Assembly (NCBI RefSeq): GCF_046299575.1
Contig: NZ_JBKBHX010000008.1
Coordinates: 115,975 to 179,974, forward strand
Direction of reading: 5' to 3'
Length of the DNA: 64,000 nucleotides
DNA from: Thermaurantimonas sp046299575
GTDB lineage: Bacteria; Bacteroidota; Bacteroidia; Flavobacteriales; Schleiferiaceae
In this document: positions 45,222-54,016 of the stretch, in pieces
Layout of the letters: each line of letters opens with the position of its first letter
How positions within the stretch are numbered: position 1 is the stretch's first letter
Notes under the pieces: model-generated
What the model was told of the DNA's origin: nothing
Database searches by the model: none
The model's input: the letters and a program-made list of their open reading frames with translations, nothing else
Position numbers and translations under genes: made by a program

Positions 45222-46274
45222 TTAGAAACCTATTTTTAATCCGAAAGCTACACCTGCATTGGTAAAGGTACCGAGCATGTACTGTGCCTGAAGGTAAAAG
45301 ATGCCGAGATTGATAAAAAGGCCACCGCCGTAGTTGATCATAGTGTTGTTTGTCTTGATGTCAACAGGATCTTGAAAATCAAGTTTGATCTGGTCTCTTA
45401 TCGGGCCTGGAACACCTGTGAAATCTTCGAAATCATAGGTAAATCTACCGGATAGGAGCAACTCGTTGCTGTAAGTAATTCTCGAAATCTGTAGATAAGG
45501 TTTGATGATCCACAAGTATTTACCAATGGTGAGGTCAAAGGAGCGGGAAGTAGAATTGAAGGTAAACTTGTTGGGGTTTGGATTGTCCTGGATGGGGTTG
45601 TTGATAGCGATGTCTAACTTTTGGTAGCTAAAGCCTGCCTTGATTTCGAGCGGCAACTTAAACCAGCCGGCTATATCGTGAATTACGCCTATACCCAGTA
45701 ATCCAATTTGACCTGTTTCCTGAATGTTTGTATTAGGGACATAACGAAGGGCTAAACCGGTATGTATTGGTGTCCAAATTCCGAGCTGTGCTCCAGCTGC
45801 TGGGGTGATTTGTATCGGCAGGTTTAGACCCTCAAGGGCATCGATATCCACAGTTACGTAATCGTTTTTAATCGGGTCGAAGAGGCGATTGCCATTGTCA
45901 TCGGTTATGAAATAGCGCATGGTGTTTGTCGTCTGGCCGCCGGTGAGGGTAGGCAGAATGTTGTCGTTTGGATTTACCAGTTCGAAATTGACTTTGTTGA
46001 GCGTATTAAAGTCAAAGGACTTGTAAGTATCTGGCAGCAGGCTACCTGTGACGAAGGTAGAAATGTTGATGTTGAACTTTGCACCAGCTTTATGGGGTAT
46101 TTGCCACATGAGGCCGTTTGCAGCACCGAAAGACTCGGTGAAAGGACGTAGGTATGCACCGAAGTAGCTGTTGAAATTTGTTTTAATTTCATTTGAAAGT
46201 CGCTGATTATCAAACGTCTGAGCATATGACTGTACGATGCACGACATCAGCATAAAAAGAAATAACTTTTTCAT
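45222..46274 (-). CDS. DUF6588-like outer-membrane protein
   Basis: A 350-residue protein with a Sec signal (MSCIVQSYAQ) and a beta-barrel pattern; MKAY-like FGAYLRPFTESFGAANGLMW near the N-terminus followed by PHKAGAKFNINIS resembles the DUF6588 family of Bacteroidota. The C-terminal strands (LGIFYLQAQYMLGTFTNAGVAFGLKIGF) end in Phe, typical of outer-membrane insertion. A -7 box lies 18 bases before the start. Function is unknown. Confidence 0.72.
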   Translation of the reverse strand: MKKLFLFMLMSCIVQSYAQTFDNQRLSNEIKTNFNSYFGAYLRPFTESFGAANGLMWQIPHKAGAKFNINISTFVTGSLLPDTYKSFDFNTLNKVNFELVNPNDNILPTLTGGQTTNTMRYFITDDNGNRLFDPIKNDYVTVDIDALEGLNLPIQITPAAGAQLGIWTPIHTGLALRYVPNTNIQETGQIGLLGIGVIHDIAGWFKLPLEIKAGFSYQKLDIAINNPIQDNPNPNKFTFNSTSRSFDLTIGKYLWIIKPYLQISRITYSNELLLSGRFTYDFEDFTGVPGPIRDQIKLDFQDPVDIKTNNTMINYGGGLFINLGIFYLQAQYMLGTFTNAGVAFGLKIGF

Positions 46275-46292
46275 TTTACTTTATTTTTATTA

Positions 46293-46300
46293 CAAATGTA
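46293..46300 (-). promoter_or_regulatory. -7 box upstream of DUF6588-like gene
   Basis: On the minus strand TACATTTG matches TAnnTTTG, 18 bases before the start codon at 46274. No -33 element at proper spacing is seen. Confidence 0.5.
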
Positions 46301-46577
46301 TTTTATCAAAATTCTTTAATTTATGATACAAATGATGTAAAAAATTATTTTTGTGTAGTTTCTGTAAATTTTGTTAAGTTTTGATCTTTTCTTATCGAAG
46401 GGTAAGAATTTTTAGATAGTTTTACTTTGAAATCGCCCGGGGAGAAGTGTTTATAAAAAAGGATATTTGAAGGGGGATTCAAAGAGGGAATAAATTTCGA
46501 CTTAAATTGGTACCACGCTGGTTTTGAAAAGTATGCGGTTGGGTTTTTAAAATTATATTCTTTTTAGAAAAATTGCT
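46301..46577. other. AT-rich intergenic stretch before tRNA cluster
   Basis: Divergent region between the DUF6588-like gene and the tRNA promoter. No open frame, repeat or RNA element is recognised. Confidence 0.5.
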
Positions 46578-46607
46578 TTTGAGAAGCGGAAAAGTTTAAT
46601 AGCTTTG
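46578..46607 (+). promoter_or_regulatory. Promoter of tRNA-Pro cluster (TTTG-N18-TAGCTTTG)
   Basis: TTTG at 46578 and TAGCTTTG at 46600, 18 bases apart, form a complete match to the phylum's promoter, 35 bases before the first tRNA. Confidence 0.75.
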
Positions 46608-46642
46608 CAGCCCCTTTTCTAGAGAAAGTTCTTTGTAAACGA

Positions 46643-46715
46643 CGGGATGTAGCGCAGTTGGTAGCGCACTACGTTCGGGACGTAGGGGTCGCTGGTTCGA
46701 GTCCAGTCATCCCGA
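46643..46715 (+). tRNA. tRNA-Pro(CGG)
   Basis: A 73-base cloverleaf: acceptor stem CGGGATG / CATCCCG with discriminator A, D-arm GCGC/GCGC, anticodon stem CTACG/CGTAG with loop TTCGGGA (anticodon CGG), and TTCGAGT T-loop. CCA is not encoded. Confidence 0.95.
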
Positions 46716-46789
46716 CTTTCTGCGGCTATGCCCCGGGCTGATGTGCTGCGTATTGTAAAGAGCTAAATTGCCCAAATAATATATTCCAT

Positions 46790-46862
46790 CGGGATGTAGC
46801 GCAGTTGGTAGCGCACCTGGTTTGGGACCAGGGGGTCCCAGGTTCGAGTCCTGGTATCCCGA
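46790..46862 (+). tRNA. tRNA-Pro(TGG)
   Basis: A 73-base cloverleaf with acceptor CGGGATG / TATCCCG (one G-T pair), anticodon stem CCTGG/CCAGG and loop TTTGGGA (anticodon TGG). The D-arm is identical to that of the CGG gene. CCA is not encoded. Confidence 0.95.
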
Positions 46863-46925
46863 CCTTGGTGAGTAGAAGAGGCGTTGGTTTTATGCCAATG
46901 CCTCTTTGTTTTGAAGAGGATGTTT

Positions 46926-46998
46926 CGGGATGTAGCTCAGGTGGTAGAGTACACGTCTGGGGGGCGTGTGGTCGCTGGTTCGAGTCCAGTCATCCCGA
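46926..46998 (+). tRNA. tRNA-Pro(GGG)
   Basis: A 73-base cloverleaf with acceptor CGGGATG / CATCCCG, D-stem GCTC/GAGT, anticodon stem CACGT/GCGTG and loop CTGGGGG (anticodon GGG). The T-arm is identical to that of the CGG gene. CCA is not encoded. Confidence 0.93.
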
Positions 46999-47018
46999 CA
47001 AAAAATGTAAACTAATAG

Positions 47019-47046
47019 AGCAGGTGTGAAAGCCTGCTTTTTTTTT
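47019..47046 (+). terminator. Intrinsic terminator of tRNA-Pro cluster
   Basis: AGCAGG pairs with CCTGCT around an 8-base loop, followed by nine T, 20 bases after the last tRNA. Confidence 0.88.
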
Positions 47047-47225
47047 GTCTTTCAGGGAGAGCTTAATGGGGTTTTTGTGAGGAAGCCAAACGAAGCGAAC
47101 AGCTCAAGAGAGATTAAGAAGGCGCGTGTGGGTACAATACACAATTAAGGCGGAGCTGAGCCGAATCAAAAACGTTAGGCGACCTCCAAAGTAGTCAGAT
47201 ACAGACAAAGATGCCACAGCATCTT

Positions 47226-47288
47226 GTCTGGACAAGCCCAGACGAAGTCAGCAATCGCTGCCTTTTCTGGACAAGCCTGAGAGGCTTG
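47226..47288 (+). other. Two small hairpins in the tatC leader region
   Basis: The stretch 47047-47349 has no gene. It holds two perfect 6-bp hairpins: GTCTGG/CCAGAC at 47226-47243 and CAAGCC/GGCTTG at 47272-47288. Both lie around copies of TCTGGACAAGCC (47227 and 47266). They could be a leader structure or a degenerate repeat. Confidence 0.4.
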
Positions 47289-47349
47289 CCCATTTGAGTA
47301 AACTTCGAAGGGAACCCATAAAGGAAAAAAGTTCAGTTTTTTATGAGCT

Positions 47350-48174
47350 ATGATTTTTGGTAAAAAAAACAGTAAGATTAAGGATGCCGAGATGAGTTTT
47401 CTGGGGCATCTGGAGCAGCTGAGGGTGCACATCATTCGCTCGGTGGTGGCTTCTGTGGTGGCCGCTTCCGTGGTATTTGGCTTTAAAAACTTTTTCTTTG
47501 ATGTGGTGCTGCTCAGTCCGACCAAGGCGCAGTTTGTTACATATGAGCTTTTCTGCTCGGTTAGTAAGTTTTGGGGTGGCGAGGTGTTTTGTATGGAGGA
47601 AATGCCCTTTCGGATTGTGAATTTGAAAATGGCCGGGCAGTTTGCGATGCATTTATGGGTTTCGCTGGTGGGGGGTGTGATTTTGGCCTTTCCGTATATT
47701 GTGCTGCAAATATGGCTTTTTGTGGCACCGGGGTTGAAGCCTGAAGAAAGGAAATATGCCGGTGTTTTGATTGGGTCGAGCAGTATTTTGTTCTTTTTAG
47801 GGGTTTTGTTCGGATACTTTTTGATTGTTCCGCTTACGGTGCAGTTTCTGGGTACTTATCAGGTCAGTGATTCGGTGGCAAATCAGATCGATTTATCGTC
47901 GTACATCTCAACGGTAACGAGTGTACTGCTGGCATGTGGGGTGATGTTTCAGCTACCTGTGCTGGTGTATGTAGGTTCGAAACTTGGACTGCTTACCCCG
48001 GAGTGGATGCGAAAGTACCGCAAGCACGCCTTTGTGGTAGTGCTCATTGTGGCGGCTGTGATCACTCCGCCTGATGTAGCCAGTCAGATTTTGGTGACAA
48101 TACCTGTAATGATCTTATATGAAATCAGCATCTTGATCGCCTCCCGAATATCAAAAAGACAAACGTTGCGGTAA
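47350..48174 (+). CDS. tatC: Twin-arginine translocase subunit TatC
   Basis: Receptor subunit of the Tat pathway that recognises twin-arginine signal peptides and exports folded proteins. Six transmembrane helices can be traced in 274 residues. The family motifs are present: MSFLGHLEQLRVHIIRS at the N-terminus, FVAPGLKPEERK in the cytoplasmic loop and AVITPPDVASQ near the end. An enlarged first periplasmic loop (about residues 45-90) is common in this phylum. No tatA/B gene is adjacent. Confidence 0.95.
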   Translation: MIFGKKNSKIKDAEMSFLGHLEQLRVHIIRSVVASVVAASVVFGFKNFFFDVVLLSPTKAQFVTYELFCSVSKFWGGEVFCMEEMPFRIVNLKMAGQFAMHLWVSLVGGVILAFPYIVLQIWLFVAPGLKPEERKYAGVLIGSSSILFFLGVLFGYFLIVPLTVQFLGTYQVSDSVANQIDLSSYISTVTSVLLACGVMFQLPVLVYVGSKLGLLTPEWMRKYRKHAFVVVLIVAAVITPPDVASQILVTIPVMILYEISILIASRISKRQTLR

Positions 48175-48278
48175 GGTTGGTGAGAATATTTATCAACACC
48201 TATGGCTATAAAATGATTTTTTAGGACTTTTACTCAGCGAGCTTCGGGACGCTAAGATGTAAAAAACATTGACCTGCT

Positions 48279-49898
48279 ATGGAACAAATCAGCCAGATAA
48301 AACTGCCTAAAAAGCAAGATGAGGCTAAAGACTTTTATTTGAGTCAAGGCAAAGTGCCTCCACACGACCTAGGGCTGGAAGAAGCTGTACTTGGCGCCCT
48401 TCTAATCGACAACAGAGCAATTGGAGAGGTGCTTGAAATCTTACAGCCTGAGCACTTCTATAATCCAAAGCACGGAATCATCTTCGAATGCGTCAAGGAG
48501 CTCTTTAGCCGTAGTGAGCCGGTGGATTTACTGACTGTAAGTGCTGAGCTGAAGAAGAACGGAAAGATTAAAGAAGTAGGGGGCGATGCATATCTGGTGT
48601 ATTTGAGTCAGCGCGTGTTTTCGTCAGCACACGTTGAATATCATGCTCGAATCATATTAGAGAAGTACCTGCTGAGAGAAATCATATATATATCAGGGCA
48701 GTTAGAGAAAAAAGCTTTTTTGGATGAAACAGATCCGATCGAGCTGCTCGATGAAACGGAACAAAGGCTCTTTGAACTCACTGCAGGTAACCTTAAGCGA
48801 AACTTTACCACTGCTGGCGACCTGGTTAAGGATGCTTTGAAGCAGATGGAGGAGATTAGCAAAAAGGAGGGATTGAGCGGTGTACCGAGTGGCTTCAGAG
48901 CTCTTGACAGCATCACGGGTGGTTGGCAGCGTTCTGATTTGATCATTTTAGCCGCGCGACCATCGATGGGTAAAACGGCTTTTGTGCTTTCGCTGGCGCG
49001 CAACATGGCAATTGAAAACAACATTCCGGTTGCTTTCTTTTCACTGGAGATGTCGGCTGTGCAGTTGATTATGCGACTGATATCGTCTGAAACAGGGATC
49101 CCTAACCAAGCCTTGCGCAATGGTCGGCTAACTCCTGATCAATGGAACATGCTCTACACTAAGTCGAGCAAACTGGAAAAGGCACCTCTATTCATAGATG
49201 ATACGCCGTCGATATCCATCTTTGACTTAAGGGCTAAATGTAGGAGGCTAAAGGCGATTCACGACATTCAATGCGTGATCATCGACTACCTACAGTTGAT
49301 GACCGCTGGCAATCAGAAAAATGGTACTCGAGAGCAGGAAATTTCGAGCATTTCGCGAGCCCTGAAGGTCATAGCAAAGGAACTCAATATTCCGGTGATC
49401 GCTCTGGCACAGGTAAACAGAGCGGTGGAATCGCGTGGAGGCAGCGACAAGCGACCTATGCTGAGCGACCTGCGCGAATCGGGCGCCATAGAGCAAGATG
49501 CTGACATCGTCAGCTTCCTGTATCGACCTGAATACTACAAATACGAAACCTGGGAAGATGGTACGCCATGCGCCAACCAGGCGGAGTTGATCATTGCCAA
49601 GCACCGTAACGGTGCATTGAAAAATGTGCGCTTTCGCTTTGAAAATGAAACGACTTCTTTTGTTGAAATGGGCATACCCGGCGAAATGGACACCTCAGAG
49701 TATGGAGAAATTATCTTAGAATCTAAGTTGAACCGCGGAGGAGGCATCGCTGCAGACGATTCAGGAGGGCAGAGCAATATCCCAACGTTTATTCCCTTTG
49801 GCGGACCATCCTTTACGCCTTATAGAAATCCGGCAAGCGGAAGTACATTTGTAGATGACTTTGCCAGCGATTCGGACGAGGATGATACGCCGTTTTAA
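48279..49898 (+). CDS. dnaB: Replicative DNA helicase DnaB
   Basis: Hexameric helicase of the replication fork, 539 residues. The N-terminal domain (PPHDLGLEEAVLGALLIDN) interacts with primase. The RecA-like domain has Walker A AARPSMGKTAF near residue 226, VIIDYLQLM (Walker B), LAQVNRAVESR and SDLRESGAIEQDAD. The C-terminal tail is long, Gly/Ser-rich and acidic at the end (DDFASDSDEDDTPF). No intein is present. The end overlaps the next gene by 17 bases. Confidence 0.96.
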   Translation: MEQISQIKLPKKQDEAKDFYLSQGKVPPHDLGLEEAVLGALLIDNRAIGEVLEILQPEHFYNPKHGIIFECVKELFSRSEPVDLLTVSAELKKNGKIKEVGGDAYLVYLSQRVFSSAHVEYHARIILEKYLLREIIYISGQLEKKAFLDETDPIELLDETEQRLFELTAGNLKRNFTTAGDLVKDALKQMEEISKKEGLSGVPSGFRALDSITGGWQRSDLIILAARPSMGKTAFVLSLARNMAIENNIPVAFFSLEMSAVQLIMRLISSETGIPNQALRNGRLTPDQWNMLYTKSSKLEKAPLFIDDTPSISIFDLRAKCRRLKAIHDIQCVIIDYLQLMTAGNQKNGTREQEISSISRALKVIAKELNIPVIALAQVNRAVESRGGSDKRPMLSDLRESGAIEQDADIVSFLYRPEYYKYETWEDGTPCANQAELIIAKHRNGALKNVRFRFENETTSFVEMGIPGEMDTSEYGEIILESKLNRGGGIAADDSGGQSNIPTFIPFGGPSFTPYRNPASGSTFVDDFASDSDEDDTPF

Positions 49899-51153
49899 TA
49901 ACATCACTCTATTTGCGATTATTTGGTTAACATCTTCAACTGTCTGGGGAGACTATCTTCTCATCCCGATGGATGAACTCAGCCAAAGGAATCACTTAAA
50001 AAGCTATGGAATTGCATACTGGACGATAAAGAATCACACCCCAATTGAATGGCTTCTCAACTACAGAGGAGGCTCTTTTTTGATTCCAGCACGCGATGCT
50101 GTGGTGCGGGAGTGCAGAATCAGAGGGGTGTCGTTTGAAATACTGTCATCTGCTCAAGCCGAACAAATTCGAACAGAAATTTCGAGCCCGGCAGTAAATA
50201 TGGATGTGGTGAAGCTGGAAGTAGTTCCGAAAATAGCCGTGTATACCCCTCCTGGTAGTCAGCCCTGGGACGACGCGGTGACGCTGGCTATGGAATATGC
50301 CGAGATTCCCTACGACAAAATTTACGACCGCGAAATTCTGGAAGGCAAGCTAAAAGACTACAACTGGATACACCTGCATCACGAAGACTTCACCGGACAA
50401 TACGGTAAATTTTATGCCGCATACCGCAATGCTCCCTGGTATATCCGTCAAAAAAATGAGCTGGAGTCGCTGGCGCGAAGCCTGGGTTTTGCCAAGGTGT
50501 CGCAGCTGAAGCTCGCAGTAGTAGTAAAGCTGAAAGAATTTATTGAAAATGGAGGATACCTATTTGCCATGTGCTCAGCTACAGATTCATACGATATTGC
50601 TTTGGCTGCTGCTGGTATTGATATCTGCGAAAGCATGTTTGACGGTGATCCGGCAGAACCCAACTACAATTCCAAATTAAACTTTGGAAACACCTTGGCC
50701 TTTCGGAATTTTACTCTAAGTACAAACCCTTACGAATACGAATATTCGGATATAGACATGACCAATGTGCGCAGGGTAGAAGTGGAAAACGACTACTTCG
50801 GGCTTTTTGAATTCTCTGCCAAATGGGATGTGATCCCTACCATCCTAACCCAAAATCACACTCGTGTAATTAAGGGATTTATGGGACAAACTACGGCATT
50901 TAATCGAAAATTGATTAAACCGGGTATTGTCATTCTGGGAGAGAACAAACAGCTCAACGAAGTGCGCTATTTATATGGTGTACACGGCAAGGGATTTTTC
51001 ACCTTCTATGGTGGGCATGATCCGGAAGACTATCAGCATCGGGTAGGCGATAAGCCTACGGATCTGGATGAGCACCCTAATTCTCCCGGTTATCGTCTAA
51101 TACTCAACAACATACTGCTTCCGGCAGCTCAACGCAAAAAACAAAAGACTTAA
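49882..51153 (+). CDS. Exported protein of unknown function (often labelled asparagine synthetase B in Bacteroidota)
   Basis: A 423-residue protein beginning with a signal peptide (MIRRFNNITLFAIIWLTSS, cleavage near VWG). It continues YLLIPMDELSQRNHLKSYGIAYW, a segment I recall from Bacteroidota proteins labelled asparagine synthetase B. No glutaminase N-terminal Cys and no PP-loop are visible, and the protein is exported, so that label is doubtful. IAVYTPPGSQPWDDAVTLAMEYAEIPYDKIYD and ENGGYLFAMCSATDSYDIALAAAG suggest a class I glutamine amidotransferase-like fold. The ATG at 49882 overlaps dnaB by 17 bases. It overlaps the next gene by 1 base. Confidence 0.7.
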   Translation: MIRRFNNITLFAIIWLTSSTVWGDYLLIPMDELSQRNHLKSYGIAYWTIKNHTPIEWLLNYRGGSFLIPARDAVVRECRIRGVSFEILSSAQAEQIRTEISSPAVNMDVVKLEVVPKIAVYTPPGSQPWDDAVTLAMEYAEIPYDKIYDREILEGKLKDYNWIHLHHEDFTGQYGKFYAAYRNAPWYIRQKNELESLARSLGFAKVSQLKLAVVVKLKEFIENGGYLFAMCSATDSYDIALAAAGIDICESMFDGDPAEPNYNSKLNFGNTLAFRNFTLSTNPYEYEYSDIDMTNVRRVEVENDYFGLFEFSAKWDVIPTILTQNHTRVIKGFMGQTTAFNRKLIKPGIVILGENKQLNEVRYLYGVHGKGFFTFYGGHDPEDYQHRVGDKPTDLDEHPNSPGYRLILNNILLPAAQRKKQKT

Positions 51154-51953
51154 TGACCGACTATCTCAAGGGAAAAGTACTTTGGATCACCGGAGCCTCC
51201 TCAGGCATCGGTAAAGGTTTAGCATTGGAACTTAATAAAATTGGGAACTGTACTCTAATATTGAGTGCCAGAAGGCGCGAATTGCTCGAAGAGTTGGCCA
51301 AACAGTGCACACAGGTGAAGGTGCACACACTCCCGTTGGATTTAGAAGACTATGCAAAAGCCAGCCAATGGACTGAAGAGGCTGTAAAACTTGCCGGTCG
51401 AATCGATATTTTAATCAATAATGCGGGAATTGGTCAGTTAAGCAATTCGCTCGATACGCTCGACGAGGTTGAGGAAAAAATAATGCGCATCAACTACTTT
51501 GGTAACGTAGCACTTGCCAAGGCTGTAGCCCGCAGGATGATCGCACAAGGCGGTGGGCAGATCGTGGTAATATCCAGCGTTTTAGGTCAGTTTAGTCAGC
51601 CGAGATTGGCCACTTATGCCGCATCGAAACATGCTCTGTATGGTTATTATGAAGGCTTCAGAGAAGAAGTGCGGAAAAAGGGCATAAAAGTCCAGATCGT
51701 GAGTCCTGGATTTATAAATACTGAAGTCACGCTCAATTCGCTCAAAGGCGATGGCACTAGGCTTATGAAAAACAGTCCGGCTCAGGAAAAAGGGATGCGC
51801 ACAGATGTATTCGCGCGCAAGCTCATCAAAGTGATGCAATCGGGCAATGAGCACGTTTACATCGGCGGTCCGGAAATCTTGGCAGCTTATTTTAAACGAT
51901 GGTTTCCCAGGCTTTTCTATTGGCTGATGCGCAGGTTCGTTTTCAAAACTTAA
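51153..51953 (+). CDS. Short-chain dehydrogenase/reductase
   Basis: NAD(P)-dependent oxidoreductase of the classical SDR family, 266 residues. The cofactor motif TGASSGIG is at about residues 13-20, NNAG at about 89-92, the catalytic Ser in VISSVLG near 142 and YAASK near 155-159. The Arg-rich SARRR after the second strand suggests NADP preference. The C-terminal amphipathic stretch (FKRWFPRLFYWLMRRFVFKT) resembles membrane-associated DHRS7-like SDRs. The substrate is unknown. It overlaps the previous stop by 1 base (TAATG). Confidence 0.9.
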   Translation: MTDYLKGKVLWITGASSGIGKGLALELNKIGNCTLILSARRRELLEELAKQCTQVKVHTLPLDLEDYAKASQWTEEAVKLAGRIDILINNAGIGQLSNSLDTLDEVEEKIMRINYFGNVALAKAVARRMIAQGGGQIVVISSVLGQFSQPRLATYAASKHALYGYYEGFREEVRKKGIKVQIVSPGFINTEVTLNSLKGDGTRLMKNSPAQEKGMRTDVFARKLIKVMQSGNEHVYIGGPEILAAYFKRWFPRLFYWLMRRFVFKT

Positions 51954-51979
51954 CAACACATCACTGCTCACTACCTGCA

Positions 51980-51987
51980 TAGATTTG
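51980..51987 (+). promoter_or_regulatory. -7 box upstream of E1 gene
   Basis: TAGATTTG matches TAnnTTTG and lies 17 bases before the E1 start, so this gene may have its own promoter behind the dnaB run. Confidence 0.45.
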
Positions 51988-52004
51988 CACTTTAAATTTT
52001 ACCA

Positions 52005-54008
52005 ATGGCCGATACACAGGTATTGCTTCACTTTGATCGATTTGTCGATAAATTTTCGAAAGCAGAACTCATCGATATATACAGAAAAATCCTTTTGCCC
52101 CGCTTGATTGAGGAAAAAATGCTCATTTTGCTTCGGCAGGGCAGAATTTCCAAATGGTTCAGCGGATGGGGTCAGGAGGCTATTTCGGTAGGAGTAGCCT
52201 ATGCAATGGAGAGCGATGAATATTTGCTGCCCATGCATCGCAATTTGGGGCTCTTCACCACTCGCGGAATTCCTTTACATCGGCTTTTTGCGCAGTTTCA
52301 AGGCAAGCCCCTGGGTTTTACCAATGGTAGAGATCGTTCATTTCACTTCGGCAGCAATGAACACCGCATCGTAGGGATGATCAGTCATCTTGGTCCTCAA
52401 ATGGGCATTGCTGACGGGATTGCTTTGGGCAATGTACTGAAAGACAACAAAAAAGTAGTTGCCGTTTTCACCGGCGACGGTGGTGCCAGTGAAGGTGATT
52501 TTCACGAGTCTGTAAATGTGGCTGCCGTATGGAACTTGCCAGTCATTTTCGTGATCGAAAACAATCAATGGGGGTTAAGCACACCGAGCAGCGAGCAGTT
52601 TCGCTGTGCGCGTTTTTCTGACAAAGGCATTGGCTACGGTATTGAGGCCGAGACCATTGATGGGAATAACATTCTGGAAGTGATCGATGCTGTGCGCTAC
52701 TGGAGACAAAAGCTCAGCCAGGGCAATGGCCCGGTATTACTGGAGTGCATTACCTTTCGCATGCGCGGCCATGAAGAGGCCTCTGGCACAAAGTACTATC
52801 CGTCAGGTATACAAGATGAGTGGGCAAAGAAAGACCCGGTAGCGCAGTACGAGCATTTTCTGTTGGAGGAGGGCGTGCTGACAGAGAAACTCGTAAACGA
52901 AATTCGTTCTGAGATCAAAGCACTCATCAACTCAGAGCTGGAAGTGGCTTTTTCAGCACCTAATGCTGCCTTCGACCGCGAAAAGGAATTGGCCGATGTT
53001 TATGCTTCGTTTGATTATAAAATCACTCACCCTACGGGTAATACTCGCGAGATGCGTTTGCTCGATGCCATCACTGATGCAATGGATCAGGCCATGCAGC
53101 GCCATCCCAATCTCATCTTGATGGGTCAAGACATTGCGGAATACGGCGGGGTATTTAAGGCTACAGAAGGCTTCGTACACAAATATGGCAAAGCCCGTGT
53201 ACGCAATACTCCCCTGTGCGAAAGTGCCATAATAGGTGCGGGTCTGGGCCTATCAATCAATGGCTTTAAGGCCATGGTGGAAATGCAGTTTGCCGACTTT
53301 GTGACCGAAGGCTTTACACAAATCGTAAATAACCTTGCAAAAATCCACTACCGTTGGGGGCAGAATGCCGACGTAGTGGTACGTATGCCTACAGGAGCCG
53401 GCGTAGCCGCCGGACCGTTTCACAGCCAGAGCAATGAGTCTTGGTTTGCTCACGTTCCGGGTCTTAAAATTGTCTATCCAGCCTTTCCAGTTGATGCAAA
53501 GGGTCTGCTGCTCACCGCTTTCGAAGATCCTAATCCGGTCATGTTTTTCGAACATAAAGCGCTGTATCGCTCAGTAAGCGGTCAGGTGCCTGAGGGTTAT
53601 TACACGTTACCCTTTGGGCAGGCCAATGTGGTATCAAAAGGCAAAGACCTTACACTGGTAACTTATGGCTTCGGAGTTCATTGGGCATTAGAATATAAAA
53701 AAAATCATCCTGAGTACAGCATTGAAATCATTGACTTGCGCACTCTTATACCCCTTGATGAAGAGACCATTTATCAATCCGTAAAAAAGACCGGTAGAGC
53801 ACTGGTGCTTTACGAGGATACTTACACCGGAGCTTTTGGCGCTGAGATTGCAGCGCGCATCAGTGAATTTTGTTTTCGATGGCTCGATGCACCTGTAGGC
53901 AGAGTAGGTTCGTTAGATACACCTGTGCCGTTTAATTCAGTTCTCGAAGAGGGTTTTCTGGCCAAAAGCCAAATGGATGAAGCCATTCGTCGAGTGCTGG
54001 AGTTTTAA
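52005..54008 (+). CDS. Fused alpha/beta E1 subunit of a 2-oxoacid dehydrogenase complex
   Basis: Thiamine-dependent decarboxylase component, probably of the branched-chain 2-oxoacid dehydrogenase complex, which makes acyl-CoA primers for iso-branched fatty acids. The N-terminal half (about residues 1-330) is E1 alpha with the ThDP motif GDGGASEGDFHE to ENNQWG. The C-terminal half (from about 345) is E1 beta with GQDIAEYGGVFKATEG and FHSQSNESWFAHVPGLKI. Such fusions are common in Bacteroidota. E2 and E3 are not nearby. Pyruvate as substrate is not ruled out. Confidence 0.92.
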   Translation: MADTQVLLHFDRFVDKFSKAELIDIYRKILLPRLIEEKMLILLRQGRISKWFSGWGQEAISVGVAYAMESDEYLLPMHRNLGLFTTRGIPLHRLFAQFQGKPLGFTNGRDRSFHFGSNEHRIVGMISHLGPQMGIADGIALGNVLKDNKKVVAVFTGDGGASEGDFHESVNVAAVWNLPVIFVIENNQWGLSTPSSEQFRCARFSDKGIGYGIEAETIDGNNILEVIDAVRYWRQKLSQGNGPVLLECITFRMRGHEEASGTKYYPSGIQDEWAKKDPVAQYEHFLLEEGVLTEKLVNEIRSEIKALINSELEVAFSAPNAAFDREKELADVYASFDYKITHPTGNTREMRLLDAITDAMDQAMQRHPNLILMGQDIAEYGGVFKATEGFVHKYGKARVRNTPLCESAIIGAGLGLSINGFKAMVEMQFADFVTEGFTQIVNNLAKIHYRWGQNADVVVRMPTGAGVAAGPFHSQSNESWFAHVPGLKIVYPAFPVDAKGLLLTAFEDPNPVMFFEHKALYRSVSGQVPEGYYTLPFGQANVVSKGKDLTLVTYGFGVHWALEYKKNHPEYSIEIIDLRTLIPLDEETIYQSVKKTGRALVLYEDTYTGAFGAEIAARISEFCFRWLDAPVGRVGSLDTPVPFNSVLEEGFLAKSQMDEAIRRVLEF

Positions 54009-54016
54009 GATGGATC

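Noticed and set aside
46805..47029. A 74-codon frame across the tRNA genes
   Set aside because: It is formed by the sequences of two tRNA-Pro genes and their spacer; the cloverleaf structures explain the region.
49882..51153. True asparagine synthetase
   Set aside because: There is a signal peptide, and neither the N-terminal catalytic Cys of the glutaminase domain nor a PP-loop is visible.
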